Below, one piece after another: positions 11,035-23,440 of a stretch of DNA of 64,000 bases. The notes under the pieces are model-generated. The model made no database searches. It saw only the letters and a list, made by a program, of their open reading frames with translations, and was not told the origin of the DNA. Positions within the stretch are counted from its first letter, which is position 1. Every line of letters begins with the position of its first letter. The stretch covers positions 46,631,741-46,695,740 of the forward strand of contig CM041465.1 in assembly GCA_023213395.1 (NCBI GenBank), in the 5' to 3' direction. Origin of the DNA: Cycas panzhihuaensis (Eukaryota > Cycadophyta). Both the position numbers and the translations under genes were made by a program.

Positions 11035-11418
11035 TGTTAAAATAAAGATTCAAAGATTACCTTTGAAATCATAATGAAAATATGAATGTGGAATATGTTA
11101 TAATTATGAGGTATTGAAGATAAAATAATAAATAAAATACATAATAGATAAAGCATGTACTATGCAAAACATAATAATGATGTGAGAAAATGATCACCTT
11201 CTAATTATTATATTAAGCATGAATACATACTTATAGTACATATGACCTTATACTTATCTAATCAAGTGAAAAAACCCTTAAGTCCACCTATGGGATGATT
11301 ACATAAATAGGTGTGTACCTATGTACATGTCTTAATATTACAATAAAATATATCTATGAAAGTTAAAGGGGACACTTTAAAAAATACATAAATCAATATT
11401 AAACATTATGTTTTAACA
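11035..11418 (-). repeat. 3' LTR of minus-strand element D
   Basis: Bound by an inverted terminal match, TGTTAAAA...TTTTAACA. On the plus strand it is followed by CCTCCCCATAA (11419-11429), the complement of a polypurine tract, which marks it as the 3' LTR of a minus-strand element. Its first ~70 bp match 44058-44125, the broken 5' LTR on the far side of the Tat insertion. Confidence 0.65.
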
Positions 11419-11429
11419 CCTCCCCATAA
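11419..11429 (-). promoter_or_regulatory. Polypurine tract of element D
   Basis: On the minus strand this reads TTATGGGGAGG, directly before the LTR start TGTTAAAA. It is the expected plus-strand primer position. Confidence 0.55.
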
Positions 11430-13088
11430 TGTTTAATGTCACATCTATATATTATATAGAAATATGTTGGAATAAATGAAGATTGGCTCCATATTATACT
11501 AGCTATATCTATAAGCTACAAATGAAATCTATTGAAGTCCATATAAAGAAAGTTCCATCTACTAGAATACATGGGTAACCAACTGTTACAACTACTAGTT
11601 AAATAGAAACCTCCTTCTAATATATGGTTCAATCAATATCAGTCAACTTTATTTCAGGACTCAGTTTCCCAAGCAAATGAATTGAGTACCAAAGCAATTA
11701 CATTCATATTCAAGGCAACCAATTTGTGGTTTCTTCATTCTCCTTTGAAGCAACCAATTTGTGGTTCCCTCAAGGATAAAAGTAGGTACACCTTGAATCT
11801 TGTGTGGTTTTCTTCAAGGATAAAGATGAATATCACTTGGAGTTTAAGCCTTTAAGCTTACTAACAACTAAATATGCTTTTATGAAGTATCTTCTACTAA
11901 CAATCAATAATATAGCTACTAACAAGCAAATACCAGATATAATTTTCCATGAGAAAACTCTCATAAGTATAAAAGGGATTCTTAAGAGCCTTCAAACTGT
12001 TATAAATATTTAATTTTTGCTTAATTTTGAATCAAATATAACTCTTCTTGCTTCCAAATATAGAAATAATATTACTATATTATTAAGAATGCTAAAAAAC
12101 TATAAGAAATATGAAACCAAATCTAAAAACTATCATGAAATGCATATTTTATGAAGTTTTAACCATTTACATGAACTTTACTAATTAAAATAGCAGGTCT
12201 CTAAATTTCAAACTATGCCTTGCAACCACCCACTTCAACCATCTCAAAATAAGGAATCCAATGTAACTAACGACATTGAATTCTAATATCCCTATGAAAA
12301 GTTATTAAAGACAAAGTTCTAATAGGTTATAAAAAACCACACAATCATTCATAAGTTAAAGGCAGATCTAAAATATTATCAATTATTAAATAACTTTTTT
12401 GAAAAATTAGAAACTTTCTAATTCATTTTACTCCATTTTGGAGCCTACCTTCTTACTGATAAGCCCTTAAGTCATATGGACTGTCTATATAACCATCAAC
12501 TGGCTAAAAAACCAAGCCCTCAGATTTGAAAACTTATAAAAAAAAATTTAATTCATAAAAAAAAATTTAATTCATAAAATTATTTATAATTTTTTTAATG
12601 TTTCTAAAAATTGAATTTGTTTACAATTTTTTTCTTTGTTTTATATTGAAATAATTCCTAGGTAAAATTCCTTTAGATATGGATACCTCTATATATTCAT
12701 CTAGGTGTGGGCTAGCTTCATATTTGATGGTGGTTTTCTATGCGGCATTGGGCCATGAGTTATAAATGAGTCTGTGTCTTTGCAAAACAAAGGGTGATCT
12801 CCTTGGAAATTAGGCATAAATGCTGAAACACTCTTGAATCTGGGTGATTATGCCATCTTTTAGATAGTTTAGATATGCACTCAAATACAAGGTACTTATT
12901 TCCTTAATGGGCGACTATATTTCTTCCATGACTCCAATCTCTTCCATGAATTATGAGTAAGCTAAGGTGACAACAAAGGGCTTTCAATTATGATGTAAGA
13001 TTCAAGCAGTATTTTCCTTATGTAAGTTATGACCATGCTCTATTAATAGTTCTTAATGGTATTGTGTGTGCAGCTTTATCCACATGAG
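11430..13088. other. Interior of element D, left part
   Basis: No protein domain could be read. A short direct repeat (CAAGGATAAA with flanking TGTGGTT, near 11725-11835) and CAACCAATTTGTGGTT palindromic copies near 11716-11776 are the only structures seen. A 69-codon open frame at 11804-12013 lacks any recognised motif. The stretch ends at the Tat insertion point. Confidence 0.4.
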
Positions 13089-15440
13089 TGTTTCACTAAA
13101 ATGTGGCCTTTGGTAGACTTGTATATACTTCATACATCTTTGTTGATGGATTTCCTTATATTTGATCTATTATATGAAATTGTGATCAAGTATTTAGGTT
13201 ATTATGTCATGGTTTTGATTGAGATTATGTTGGTTTTTATGATACATCATATAAATATTGATGATGATATAATGATTGGATGATATTCTATATGCCGTGA
13301 TGATTTTTATGTGCTGATGAATACACATTATAGCAATATATCATTTCTTTTGCCCATTCTAAGTTTTTTTGCCTTATTGTTCTTCTCCTTTTTATTGGAT
13401 TTTCTCTTGTTTTCATGCTCTTCTATGGACTCATAGTATTTTTTTTCTTCATTTTCACCTTAAGCACCTCTTTTAGGTCAAACTAATCATCATTGGAGTC
13501 AAATTCCCCTCATATATTAATTGATATTTAATAGTTTTACTTTTTCCTTTCTCTTTTCTTTATTTTCTAACTCATCACAAATTTTAATATTGTCAAAAAC
13601 ATGATTTTATTTACAATATATGATTGGCCATATTTTATGAATAAAACAACATTTTTGGCCTTCATAAAATGTGATAATCTCATTTTATAAAGAAGATTGT
13701 GTTTTTCATTATGCCACTTATAATTTTTTTGGTCAAAAATACTGATTCCCACCTAACTTAATTAAACACCACCTAAGTTTGGAGATTTTTATCACCTCTT
13801 CCTACTCAAACTCCCCAAACCCTGATTCATTTAGTCATTCATATATTTTTAAAGAGGGGGAAGGAGCTAGGAAGTGAATCAAGAAAAGATAAGCTTGCAG
13901 CTTTGAGATTTTGACTGAAACTATGTGAAAACTCTAACAATATCAAGCCTTGGTGAAGTTATTTCTCATTTACAAACTCTCCTTTAGACCTTGGAAATGT
14001 TGTTTATTATCTTGTAGCTCTAGTTTTAATGATTTCATAACTATTTTATGTCCTCCATTATCTATTTTTCTAAATTTTTGAACTAGTTCTTCTTAGTTTT
14101 CTTGGAAGTTGGCTAAAGGCCAGCCCTTTATGGGATCATTGGTAACCTACTAAGGTGAAGAGAGGGCTATATTTACTCTCCTTACCATTTAGTTCTCAAG
14201 ACTCAATTCCCACCCTACCATATGGGCCAATCTTTCTCAAATAGTACCACTTTTACTTATAATTTTGGTGACTTCTTTAAAGACTTTATTATTTTCTCTA
14301 TATTGACTATTCTTAGAGGACAAGAGACAAGGTATAGGTATAAAAAGGATGCCATATTGAGGCAAACTTTGATATCTTTTATTAAAATTTTCATGGTTTA
14401 TATATTTTACTTTCTTCATTCATTAATCCTTCTCTTTTCATAATCTTAAAAAAAAAAAAAAAAACTTGCATGTGGTTTCTTTTCATTCTCTTGCAAAAAT
14501 AAAGTAGATCTAGTGATTTGATGGATGAATGCTACTTGAATAAGAGTAATTTTGCTTGAAATACTTGGATTTAAGCTCATTAGCCTCTATGCTTTCTAGA
14601 TTCATGCTTGTATACTAGGTATTTTTGGTTCAATGCTTCATTAGAAACAATTATAGCTTCTTGTCATTTTTGCATGTCATAATATATGGTCTAGTTTTCT
14701 TCCTTATGAGTGTATTTGGTTTGAAATATATATATCTCCATAATAAACAATTCCATACATGTACAAGAGGAGGCCTTGACCTAAAAGAGAGATTTAGTTA
14801 ACTACAAACTACATCCTTTCATGTATATTTATGTTCTTTAAAAATCTCTTTCCTTCTTCTTATTGAAAAGTTAGAAATTATTTGGAGAGATTATGATAAA
14901 AGGAAGCTTAGGAAAAAGAGACTTTCATTTTGATAGATTCATTTCTTTGATGATTTTATGTTATCCTTTTTAACTATCCTTAGAAAAAACCAAAATAAAT
15001 AAATAAATAAATAAAGGTTGTATTTCTTGTGTGTGTCATCATAGTTCCTTTTGATATGAAAAGCACTAAGGGATGTAATGATTACTTGATTGTTATTCTT
15101 TATCATGTTATCAAGTAGACTCAAAATGTCAAAAGAAATATAGGGAAAAAATATAAATAAGATAACTATAGGTGCAAATCCTAGATTTAGAACTCCTCTT
15201 CTTACTTGTATAGTCTAGTTATTCTATTATCTTTACATACAAGTTGAAGATCATGGTCACGTATTCCTTTACTTTTATTTAACACCACAAACACAAGTAG
15301 TTAGAGACTCTGCCTTAGGAGTTGGTAAAATGGTGTTTGGATTTTGTTTAGACTGATTAACTTTCATTACCTCCCTCACTTGACTATATAAAACAAACCT
15401 TGGTGAAAGACGCCCAACCTAGACCAAATCCCTACCATCA
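13089..15440 (+). repeat. 5' LTR of Tat-like element
   Basis: 2352 bp, starting TGTTTCACTAAA and ending CCTACCATCA. It aligns with the split 3' LTR throughout, including a conserved internal poly(A) tract (about 14447-14465, and 36231-36248 in the 3' LTR). It contains the uninterrupted site TTTTCATTCTCTTGCAAAA (near 14478), which corresponds to the target of the copia insertion in the other LTR. No gene lies inside; short open frames here are not supported. Confidence 0.85.
15385..15393 (+). promoter_or_regulatory. Candidate TATA box in Tat LTR
   Basis: TATATAAAA lies 48 bp before the LTR end. The same string is kept in the duplicate near 19147, while the 3' LTR has TATACAAAA near 43470. Position and sequence suit an LTR promoter; this is inference. 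Confidence 0.4.
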
Positions 15441-15445
15441 TTTTC

Positions 15446-15463
15446 TGGTGACCATACTAAGGA
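15446..15463 (+). promoter_or_regulatory. PBS-like region of Tat element
   Basis: TGGTGACCATACTAAGGA starts five bases after the LTR end. It resembles the TGGCGACTC...CTGGGGA sequence common after 5' LTRs of Tat-type elements (recalled, not checked). The duplicate at about 19209 reads CTAGGGA and is closer to that form. Confidence 0.5.
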
Positions 15464-15536
15464 ATTTACCCATATTTCTTGTTTTTATCTTATTGATCAT
15501 ACATTCTTGCTTTTTCTTTCATAGATCTTCTGTGTC

Positions 15537-18340
15537 ATGGAGATTATGCCTCATTCTCAATGAAAAAAATCATTGAGGCGTCAAGGCCTCTCTCTTGATT
15601 TTAAGCCTTAACACATGTATTTCACCCAAGAAGTCTCATCAACTCATGGGAAATTTTTAGAACATCAAGTATATAACACTTATTTATACCCTTTGGAAGA
15701 ACTCAATTAGCTATACAAAGTTCCTGTTGAATAAGGGTATCCTAAATTACCCTCCCATCTTGTTAGAAATATCTTTCTCCCTTATTTCTTCTTCTATACA
15801 AGAAGAAACCCCACTAATTTGAGCCCCTTCATCTTATCTTAAGCTAGTGACTACAAAAATACCCTCTCCTATACATATTCTTGGTTATTGTGATCCTTTT
15901 CATCTAAAATCCTATACCATATCCACTTCCCCTCATCTCCAACAATTTGATCTATTAAATAAGTAATATGAATCCATACAAGTTAAGCCTTCTGACACCC
16001 TTAAGATCACACAATCTCCTATTCCAAAATATCCTCCTACACCTAAACCATCTTCTACTTGGATAAAGGAAATCGATGAAAATAGATTTATTCATTCCCA
16101 ATCTCATGTCTTATTATAACTATTACAAGAGAAAGTCCATCCTCCTCCTATTATTTCTATTACATATGAGGGATATTATGAAGCCCCTACTTAAGAGTAT
16201 CTTATTTCTTCTTATGTATCCACCTCTTACTACATAAGTGGAACATCATCCACTATCCCTAGACCCACCTACTCTTACTTTAGAAGACCTACCACTTTGT
16301 ATTATAGCATGATCCCTAATCAGGTTCATCCCCATGTGGTTACTTAAAGGAGTATCCCCCAAAACATGAAGGCCCACCTTCCCCTCGTAAACGACCTCAC
16401 CTTATGGCACCACCCTACTTTACCTATGATACTCAAATTTCACATCCCTATGTCACTTTCAACTAGTCCTAAACTACTAGACCAATCAATCATCCTTCCT
16501 CATCTCAAATTCCTAGGTCACTAATGTATCACACTTTGACTTCTTATTATAACTCTATGTTCCCTCATTACCTTATGGCATAAACTAATTCAAGTTTCAA
16601 CCTATTGGCATGGTTTAACCCTTTGCAACCTCCTCTAATCCATCCTATTCTTCATGAACAATAACTCCTAACTTCCTCGTTTCCTTATTCATCCCCTTTG
16701 CCTTCACATTCTTCAATGTTGAGGCTAAGGAAACCCCTTTTGGATTCTATGAGATCCCCTTCTCTACAAGAGGTCCTTTTGGTGCCTATATGTCCCTTTT
16801 TACCTGAATTATCTAAGTTTTTAGGTGAATCTTCTCAAGACCCTACATCGCATATATGAGCATTTGCACTTGCATGTATTGATTTTATATCTTATTATTA
16901 TGTCATGATGTGTCTCTTTCCTAAATCACTTCAAAGATATGCCTTAAAGTGGTTCTATTATCTTCCTTTCATCTCCATCCTTTCTTTCTAACAATTGGTG
17001 GATTTGTTCATTAACTATTTTGATGTTGTGAGACCCTTTGAATCTAGTATAAAATTATTACTTACAATCAAACAAAACCATGATGAGACTTTAAGAGATT
17101 TCATAAGGAGGTTTCAAGACTAAGTCCATGTCTGTTATTTACATCTAGACAATAACCTGTATTTTAATCTTTTACCAATACTTTAAGGTCTCTTGTCCAT
17201 TTGGAGGTCCTTAAACTTAGCCCATAAACTTATACGAAAGCCATAGATAGATTCCATACTTAAGAAAAGTTTGAAATCTAAGCAGGCATTGAAAAAATTA
17301 GCAAGTCAATTCCTCTTAAAGAATTAACCTAAACATCAAAATCCTCTTATTTTGAGCCAACTTATGACCACCTCATGTCATCTATTAGGTTATTAGAGTA
17401 TGCCATTGATACTAAGCTATATATTGATGATTCCACTTCTAATCTGCCTAATTAGGAGGCCAAGATCATCCACCTCACTAAGGGAAATAAGTACTAAAAC
17501 CTAATTATTCCTTCTCCTCCCATTAAGAAGACTCAATGGTGCTCCTTTTATTAGAAAAGTAAACATGAAAGGAGTTAATGTTGTGTTATATAGATAATGA
17601 GTCATAGACCCCCATCACAAGAAGGCTAGAAATTTAAACCTAACTATGACTAGTTGGGTCACAAAGACTTATTGCTCCAACAAGAGGTAAAGGAAGATAA
17701 AAATAAAGGCAAAGGCAAAATAAAACAAACATAAAATGGTGAAGATGAGAATTTGGAAGCTGATGAGGTCAAAAGGTCAAGTACTATATCCCATCTTATA
17801 GGAAAATGTATTAGTAATTAAACTCACCCACCTTCTAAAGGTAGGGAAGTTAAGAGGATGATCAATATGGTCAAGGTGACAATGAATTTAAGACCTACCA
17901 AATCATCTTATGATTTTTCCATCAAAAACCCTAACTCTTTACCTCTTATTCCTCCTTATCCTATTAGGTTTTGATCCATTCCTTCTACATTAAAAGATGG
18001 TTCCTTCTCCTTATTTGAAGAGTTAAGGATAATTCTTATGGAGATATTAGTTATTGATCTAATAAAATGTTACCCTTTAGCAGAGGTGACTATTGTTTGA
18101 TGCTTTAGGAGTTTCTATTTCTACTATTTCATGTAGTTCTACTCTCTCTTTTGACCTAGATAATTTGTTAACCAAATCCAAATATGATCCTAAAGATATA
18201 CCTCATTTTTATATTGAAACTTCTAAAGATGATATAAGTATCCAATGAGTTATCATTGATGAAGTCTCTTTTATAAATATGATCTCTCTTTATCTCATGG
18301 AAGACTTAGAGATTTTTGTTTTTAATCTATGTAAATAAAT
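15537..18340 (+). pseudogene. gag: Tat gag pseudogene, copy 1
   Basis: Capsid-precursor gene of the Tat-like element, broken by many stops. Reading from ATG at 15537, a Pro/Ser-rich N-terminal part is followed by a Retrotrans_gag-like domain at about 16840-17330. Recognisable pieces are ALKWFYYLP, QLVDLFINYFDVVRPFESS, TLRDFIRRFQD and LNLAHKLIRKP. A Cys/His cluster follows (QWCSFY, KSKHERS then Cys, near 17530-17585), then a conserved tail (MNLRPTKSSYDFSIKNPNS). Several stops sit where Gln or Trp is expected (after FRRFQD; in KP*IDSIL). It is non-functional. Copy 2 at 19299-22100 carries the same stops. Confidence 0.7.
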
Positions 18341-18361
18341 TTATCAATCATATGATCCATT

Positions 18362-21300
18362 CTTTCTAGATTCATGCTTGTATGAAAGGTATTTTTGGTT
18401 CTATACTTCATTAGAAACAATTATAGCTTCTTGTCATTTTTGCATGTCATAATATATGGTCTAGTTTTCTTCCTTATGAGTGGTTTGAAATATATATATC
18501 TCCATAATAAACAATTCCATACATGTACAAGAGGAGGCCTTGACCTAAAAGAGATATTTAGTTACCTACAAACTACATCCTTTCATGTATATTTATGTTC
18601 TTTTAAAAATTTCTTTCCTTCTTCTTATTGAAAAGTTAGAAATTATTTGGAGAGATTATGATAAAAGGAAGCTTAGGAAAAAGAGACTTTCATTTTGATA
18701 GATTTATTTCTTTGATGATTTTATGTTATCCTTTTTAACTATCCTTAGAAAAAACCAAAATAAATAAATAAATAAAGGTTGTATTTCTTGTGTGTGTCAT
18801 CATAGTTCCTTTTGATATGAAAAACACTAAGGGATGTAATGATTACTTGATTGTTATTCTTTATCATGTTATCAAGTAGACTCAAAATGTCAAAAGAAAT
18901 ATAGGGAAAAAATATTAAATAAGATAACTACAGGTGCAAATCCTAGATTTAGAACTCCTCTTCTTACTTGTATAGTCTAGTTATTCTATTATCTTTACAT
19001 ACAAGTTGAAGATCATGGTCACGTATTCCTTTACTTTTATTTAACACCACAAACACAAGTAGTTAGAGACTCTGCCTTAGGAGTTGGTAAAATGGTGTTT
19101 GGATTTTGTTTAGACTGATTAACTTTCATTACCTCCCTCACTTGACTATATAAAACAATCCTTGGTGAAAGACACCCAACCTAGACCAAATCCCTATCAT
19201 CATTTTCTGGTGACCATACTAGGGAATTTACCCATCTTTCTTGTTTTTATCTTATTGATCATACATTCTTGCTTTTTCTTTCATAGATCTTATGTGTCAT
19301 GGAGATTATGCCTCATTCTCAATGAAAAAAATCATTGAGGCATCAAGGCCTCTCTCTTGATTTTAAGCCTTAACACATGTATTTCACCCAAGAAGTCTCA
19401 TCAACTGATGGGAAATTTTTAGAACATCAAGTATATGAAACTTATTTATACCCTTTGGAAGAACTCAATTAGCTATACGAAGTTCCCATTGAATAAGGGT
19501 ATCCTAAATTACCCTCCCATATTGTTAGAAATATCTTTCTCCCTTATTTCTTCTTCTATACAAGAAGAAACCCCACTAATTTGAGCCCCTTCATCTTATC
19601 TTAAGCTAGTGATTACAATAATACCCTCTCCTATACATATTCTTGCTTATTGTGATCCTTTTCATCTAAAATCCTATACCATATCCACTTCCCCTCATCT
19701 CTAACAATTTGATCTATTTAATAAGTAATATGAATCCATACAAGTTAAGCCTTCTGACACCCTTAAGATCACACAATCTCCTATTCCATAACATCCTCCT
19801 ACACCTAAACCATCTTCTACTTGGATAAAGGAAATCGATGAAAATAGATTTATTCATTCCCAATCTCATGTCTTATTATAACTATTACAAGAGAAAGTCC
19901 ATCCTCCTCCTATTATTTCTATTACATATGAGGGATCTTATGAAGCCCCTACTTAAGAGTATCTTATTTCTTCTTATGTATCCACCTCTTACTACATAAG
20001 TGGAACATCATCCACTATCCCTAGACCCACCTACTCTTACTTTAGAAGACCTACCACTTTGTATTATAGCATGATTCCTAATCAGGTTCATCTCCATGTG
20101 GTTACTTAAAGGAGTATCCCCCAAAACATGAGGGCCCACCTTCCCCTTGTAAATGACCTCACCTTATGGCACCACCCTACTTTACCTATGATACTCAAAT
20201 TTCACATCCCTATGTCACTTTCAACTAGTCCTAAACTACTAGACCAATCAATCATCCTTCCTCATCTCAAATTCCTAGGTCACTAACGTATCACACTTTG
20301 ACTTCTTATTATAACTCTATGTTCCCTCATTACCTTATGGCATAAACTAATTCAAGTTTCAACCTATTGGCATGGTTTAACCCTTTGCAACCTCCTCTAA
20401 TCCATCCTATTCTTCATGAACAATAACTCCTAACTTCCTCGTTTCCTTATTCATCCCCTTTACCTTCACATTCTTCAATGTTAAGGCTAAGGAAACCCCT
20501 TTTGGATTATATGAGGTCCCCTTCTCTACAAGAGGTCCTTTTGGTGCCTATGTGTCCCTTCTTACCTAAATTATCTAAGCTTTTAGGTGAATCTTCTCAA
20601 GACCCTACATCACATATATGAGCATTTGCATTTACATGTATTGATTTTATATCTTATTATTATGTCATGATGTGTCTCTTTCCTAAATCACTTCAAAGAT
20701 ATGCCTTAAATTGGTTCTATCATCTTCCTTTCATCTCCATCCTTTCTTTCTAACAATTGGTGGATTTGTTCATTAACTATTTTGATGTTGCGAGACCCTT
20801 TGAATCTAGTATAAAATTATTACTTACAATCAAACAAAACCATGATGAGACTTTAAGAGATTTCATAAGGAGGTTTCAAGACTAAGTTCATGTCTGTTAT
20901 TTACATCTAGACTATAACCTGTATTTTGATCTTTTACCAATACTTTAAGGTCTCTTGTCCATTTGGAGGTCCTTAAACTTAGCCCATAAACTTATACGAA
21001 AGCCATAGATAGATTCCATACTTAAGAAAAGTTTGAAATCTAAGCAAGCATTGAAAAAATTAGCAAGTCAATTCCTCTTAAAGAATTAACCTAAACATCA
21101 AAATCCTCTTATTTTGAGCCAACTTATGACCACCTCATGTCATCTATTAGGTTATTAGAGTATGCCATTGATACTAAGCTATATATTAATGATTCCACTT
21201 CTAATTTGCCTAATTAGGAGGCCAAGATCATCCACCTCACTAAGGGAAATAAGTACTAAAACCTAATTATTCCTTCTCCTCCCATTAAGAAGACTCAATG

Positions 21301-22117
21301 GTGCTCCTTTCATTAGAAAAGTAAACATGAATGGAGTTAATGTTGTGTTATCGAGATAATGAGTCATAGACCCCCATCACAAGAAGGCTAGAAATTTAAA
21401 CCTAACTATGACTAGTTGGGTCACAAAGACTTATTGCTCCAACAAGAGGTAAAGGAAGATAAAAATAAAGGCAAAGGCAAAATAAAACAAACATAAAATG
21501 GTGAAGATGAGAATTTGGAAGCTGACAAGGTCAAAAGGTCAAGTACTATATCCCATCTTATAGGAAAATGTACTAGTAATTAAACTCACCCACCTTCTAA
21601 AGGTAGGGAAGTTAAGAGGACAATCAATATGGTCAAGGTGACAATGAATTTAAGACCTACCAAATCATCTTATGATTTTTCCATCAAAAACCCTAACTCT
21701 TTACCTCTTATTCCTCCTCATCCTATTAGGTTTTTATCCATTCCTTCTACATTAAAAGATGGTTCCTTCTCCTTATTTGAAGAGTTAAGGATAATTCTTA
21801 TGGAGATATTAGTTATTGATCTAATAAAATGTTACCCTGAGCAGAGGTGACTATTGTTTGATGCTTTAGGAGTTTCTATTTCTACTATTTCATCTAGTTC
21901 TACTCTCTCTTTTGACCTAGCTAATTTGTTAACCAAATCCAAATATGATCCTAATGATATACCTCATTTTTATATTGAAATTTCTAAAGATGATATAAGT
22001 ATCCAATGAGTTATCATTGATGAAGTCTCTTTTATAAATATGATCTCTCTTTATCTCATGGAAGACTTAGAGATTTTTGTTTTTAATCTATGTAAATAAA
22101 TTTATCAATCGTATGAT
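18362..22117 (+). repeat. Tandem duplication, copy 2
   Basis: Copy 2 begins CTTTCTAGATTCATGC, directly after TATGATCCATT at the end of copy 1, and ends at TATGAT (22117), where unique protease sequence follows. The six bases at the junction (CCATTC) resemble the 3' LTR version of this site (CTCCATTCTTTC near 42630). Confidence 0.9.
19299..22100 (+). pseudogene. gag: Tat gag pseudogene, copy 2
   Basis: Second copy of the same gag, from ATG at 19299, with almost the same set of stops as copy 1. One stop present in copy 1 is absent here: the segment 21629-21850 reads open for 73 codons (PIRFLSIPSTLKDGSF), whereas copy 1 has a stop in the same place. This copy runs directly into protease and pol, so in the original order it is the one joined to the rest of the polyprotein. 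Confidence 0.7.
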
Positions 22118-22300
22118 AAAAATCAAAAGTCCCTTTTAGAGAAGTTACTCTACCTTTGACATTTGAAGGAAATATAGTTTTGGTTGACTTCACTATTATT
22201 GATCTTGACTTTGAATATAACATTCTCTTGGGTAGACCCTAGATCACCTAAATAGTTGTTGTTTATTCATCCATTTTTAGTGAGCTTTAGTTCATTCATG
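22000..22300 (+). pseudogene. Tat aspartic protease remnant
   Basis: Retroviral-type aspartic protease that would process the Gag-Pol polyprotein. Visible pieces are an active-site-like VIIDEVSFINMISL (Asp codon at 22019; the usual Asp-Gly/Glu-Gly is Asp-Glu-Val here) and the C-terminal hallmark DFEYNILLGRP near 22210-22245. The stretch begins inside duplication copy 2 and ends outside it. A second, truncated active-site region without the C-terminal part lies at the end of copy 1 (near 18250-18300). A stop precedes the active site. Confidence 0.6.
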
Positions 22301-23440
22301 AGGATGAATTAAAAAATATTAAATATAAGCCAAAACCAATCAAATAGTCTATCCCTTTGATTGAAACTATTATTAAACATGGTGAATCTTCTAATTATTT
22401 TGAGTATTTCTTCTAGTCCCTTAGTTTGGGATAATACTTTACTATTGAGAGTCCTGCTTCCTTTGAAGTTGAAGCCAAGGATATTAATATGGTTGAAAAG
22501 GTACCCTTTGAACTAGGTTGTTCTTCCTCATTTGATCACATGAGGGTTATTCAAGTAATTTTATCTCTTTTTCCCATTCTTCTTATTTCAAAGAAAGAAC
22601 CTTAAGATGACAATCACTTGTATAGTGAATCCTCTTCAGTGCAAGAAATTATTCTCATCCCTTTGCTTATGAATGAACAACATTCTTCATGAGTGTTGTG
22701 CCTTCCTATGGCTAGAAGTATTTCTAATAGTCCTCTAACAACCACTCATCTATATGGATGAGCAATTCCACCTCATCATATTATGCTTTTGTTTAGTAGA
22801 GAATCTTTCCTTCGATCCCCTTTCTTGATCATTTAGCTTAATAGACATAAAATAAGGCTCTTATTACATAGGCATCCTAATTTATTATCAAAGAATAAGA
22901 TTGCTTCACCCTCTCCTTTACTTAAATTAAGTTGAACATGACCTATAAGGGTTTGAGAAGTTAATATGATTTCAATCATTTCTTTTCCCTCTCATGACTC
23001 TTATTAAAACCCTCAATCACCTCTTATTTAGGTAGCTCCTCTTAGCCATAATCATTTAGTTAATAAAACTAATTTTAAGCAAGCATTCACTTCAACTTGG
23101 GAATTTATGGATCAACTTATCCCTTTCACTTAAGTCTCTTTAATTATTTACTTCCTCCTAACCCATGACCATTTACTTTTTAATAGTTCTCCACTTATGA
23201 GGTCATCACCTTGCCTTTCCACCAAATCAAAGAATTTTTCCCTTGTTGATCCTTTTCACTTGGATTATTTTGAAAATGACAAAGAAATTTAGAGCACATG
23301 GCTAAATCTACACCTAGTCTTACTTCTCACCATCATAGACTAGGTTTTACAAAGTAAATACATTCATATTCTCTATTGGATATTCCTTGTCAACCTTCAT
23401 AATCAACTTCATTGGTGGAACTTGCCCCTCCTCACTTCAA
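22301..23440 (+). pseudogene. Protease-RT linker of Tat polyprotein
   Basis: About 1.1 kb readable in plus frames with many stops and no conserved motif. It occupies the spacer normally found between protease and RT in Tat-type polyproteins. Ser/Pro/His-rich stretches are typical but not diagnostic. Confidence 0.45.

Larger units (their letters stand above)
14592..18355 (+). repeat. Tandem duplication, copy 1 (LTR end + gag)
   Basis: Copy 1 of a ~3.77-kb direct duplication spanning the last ~850 bp of the 5' LTR, the PBS-like region and gag up to the start of protease. The copies match at roughly 98 of 100 bases by eye, with a few small indels (for example a 6-bp loss near 18480 in copy 2). 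Shared stop codons in gag show that decay came before duplication. Confidence 0.9.

Noticed and set aside
13056-14443. Small frames in the Tat 5' LTR
   Set aside because: They are not conserved in the 3' LTR and have no motif.
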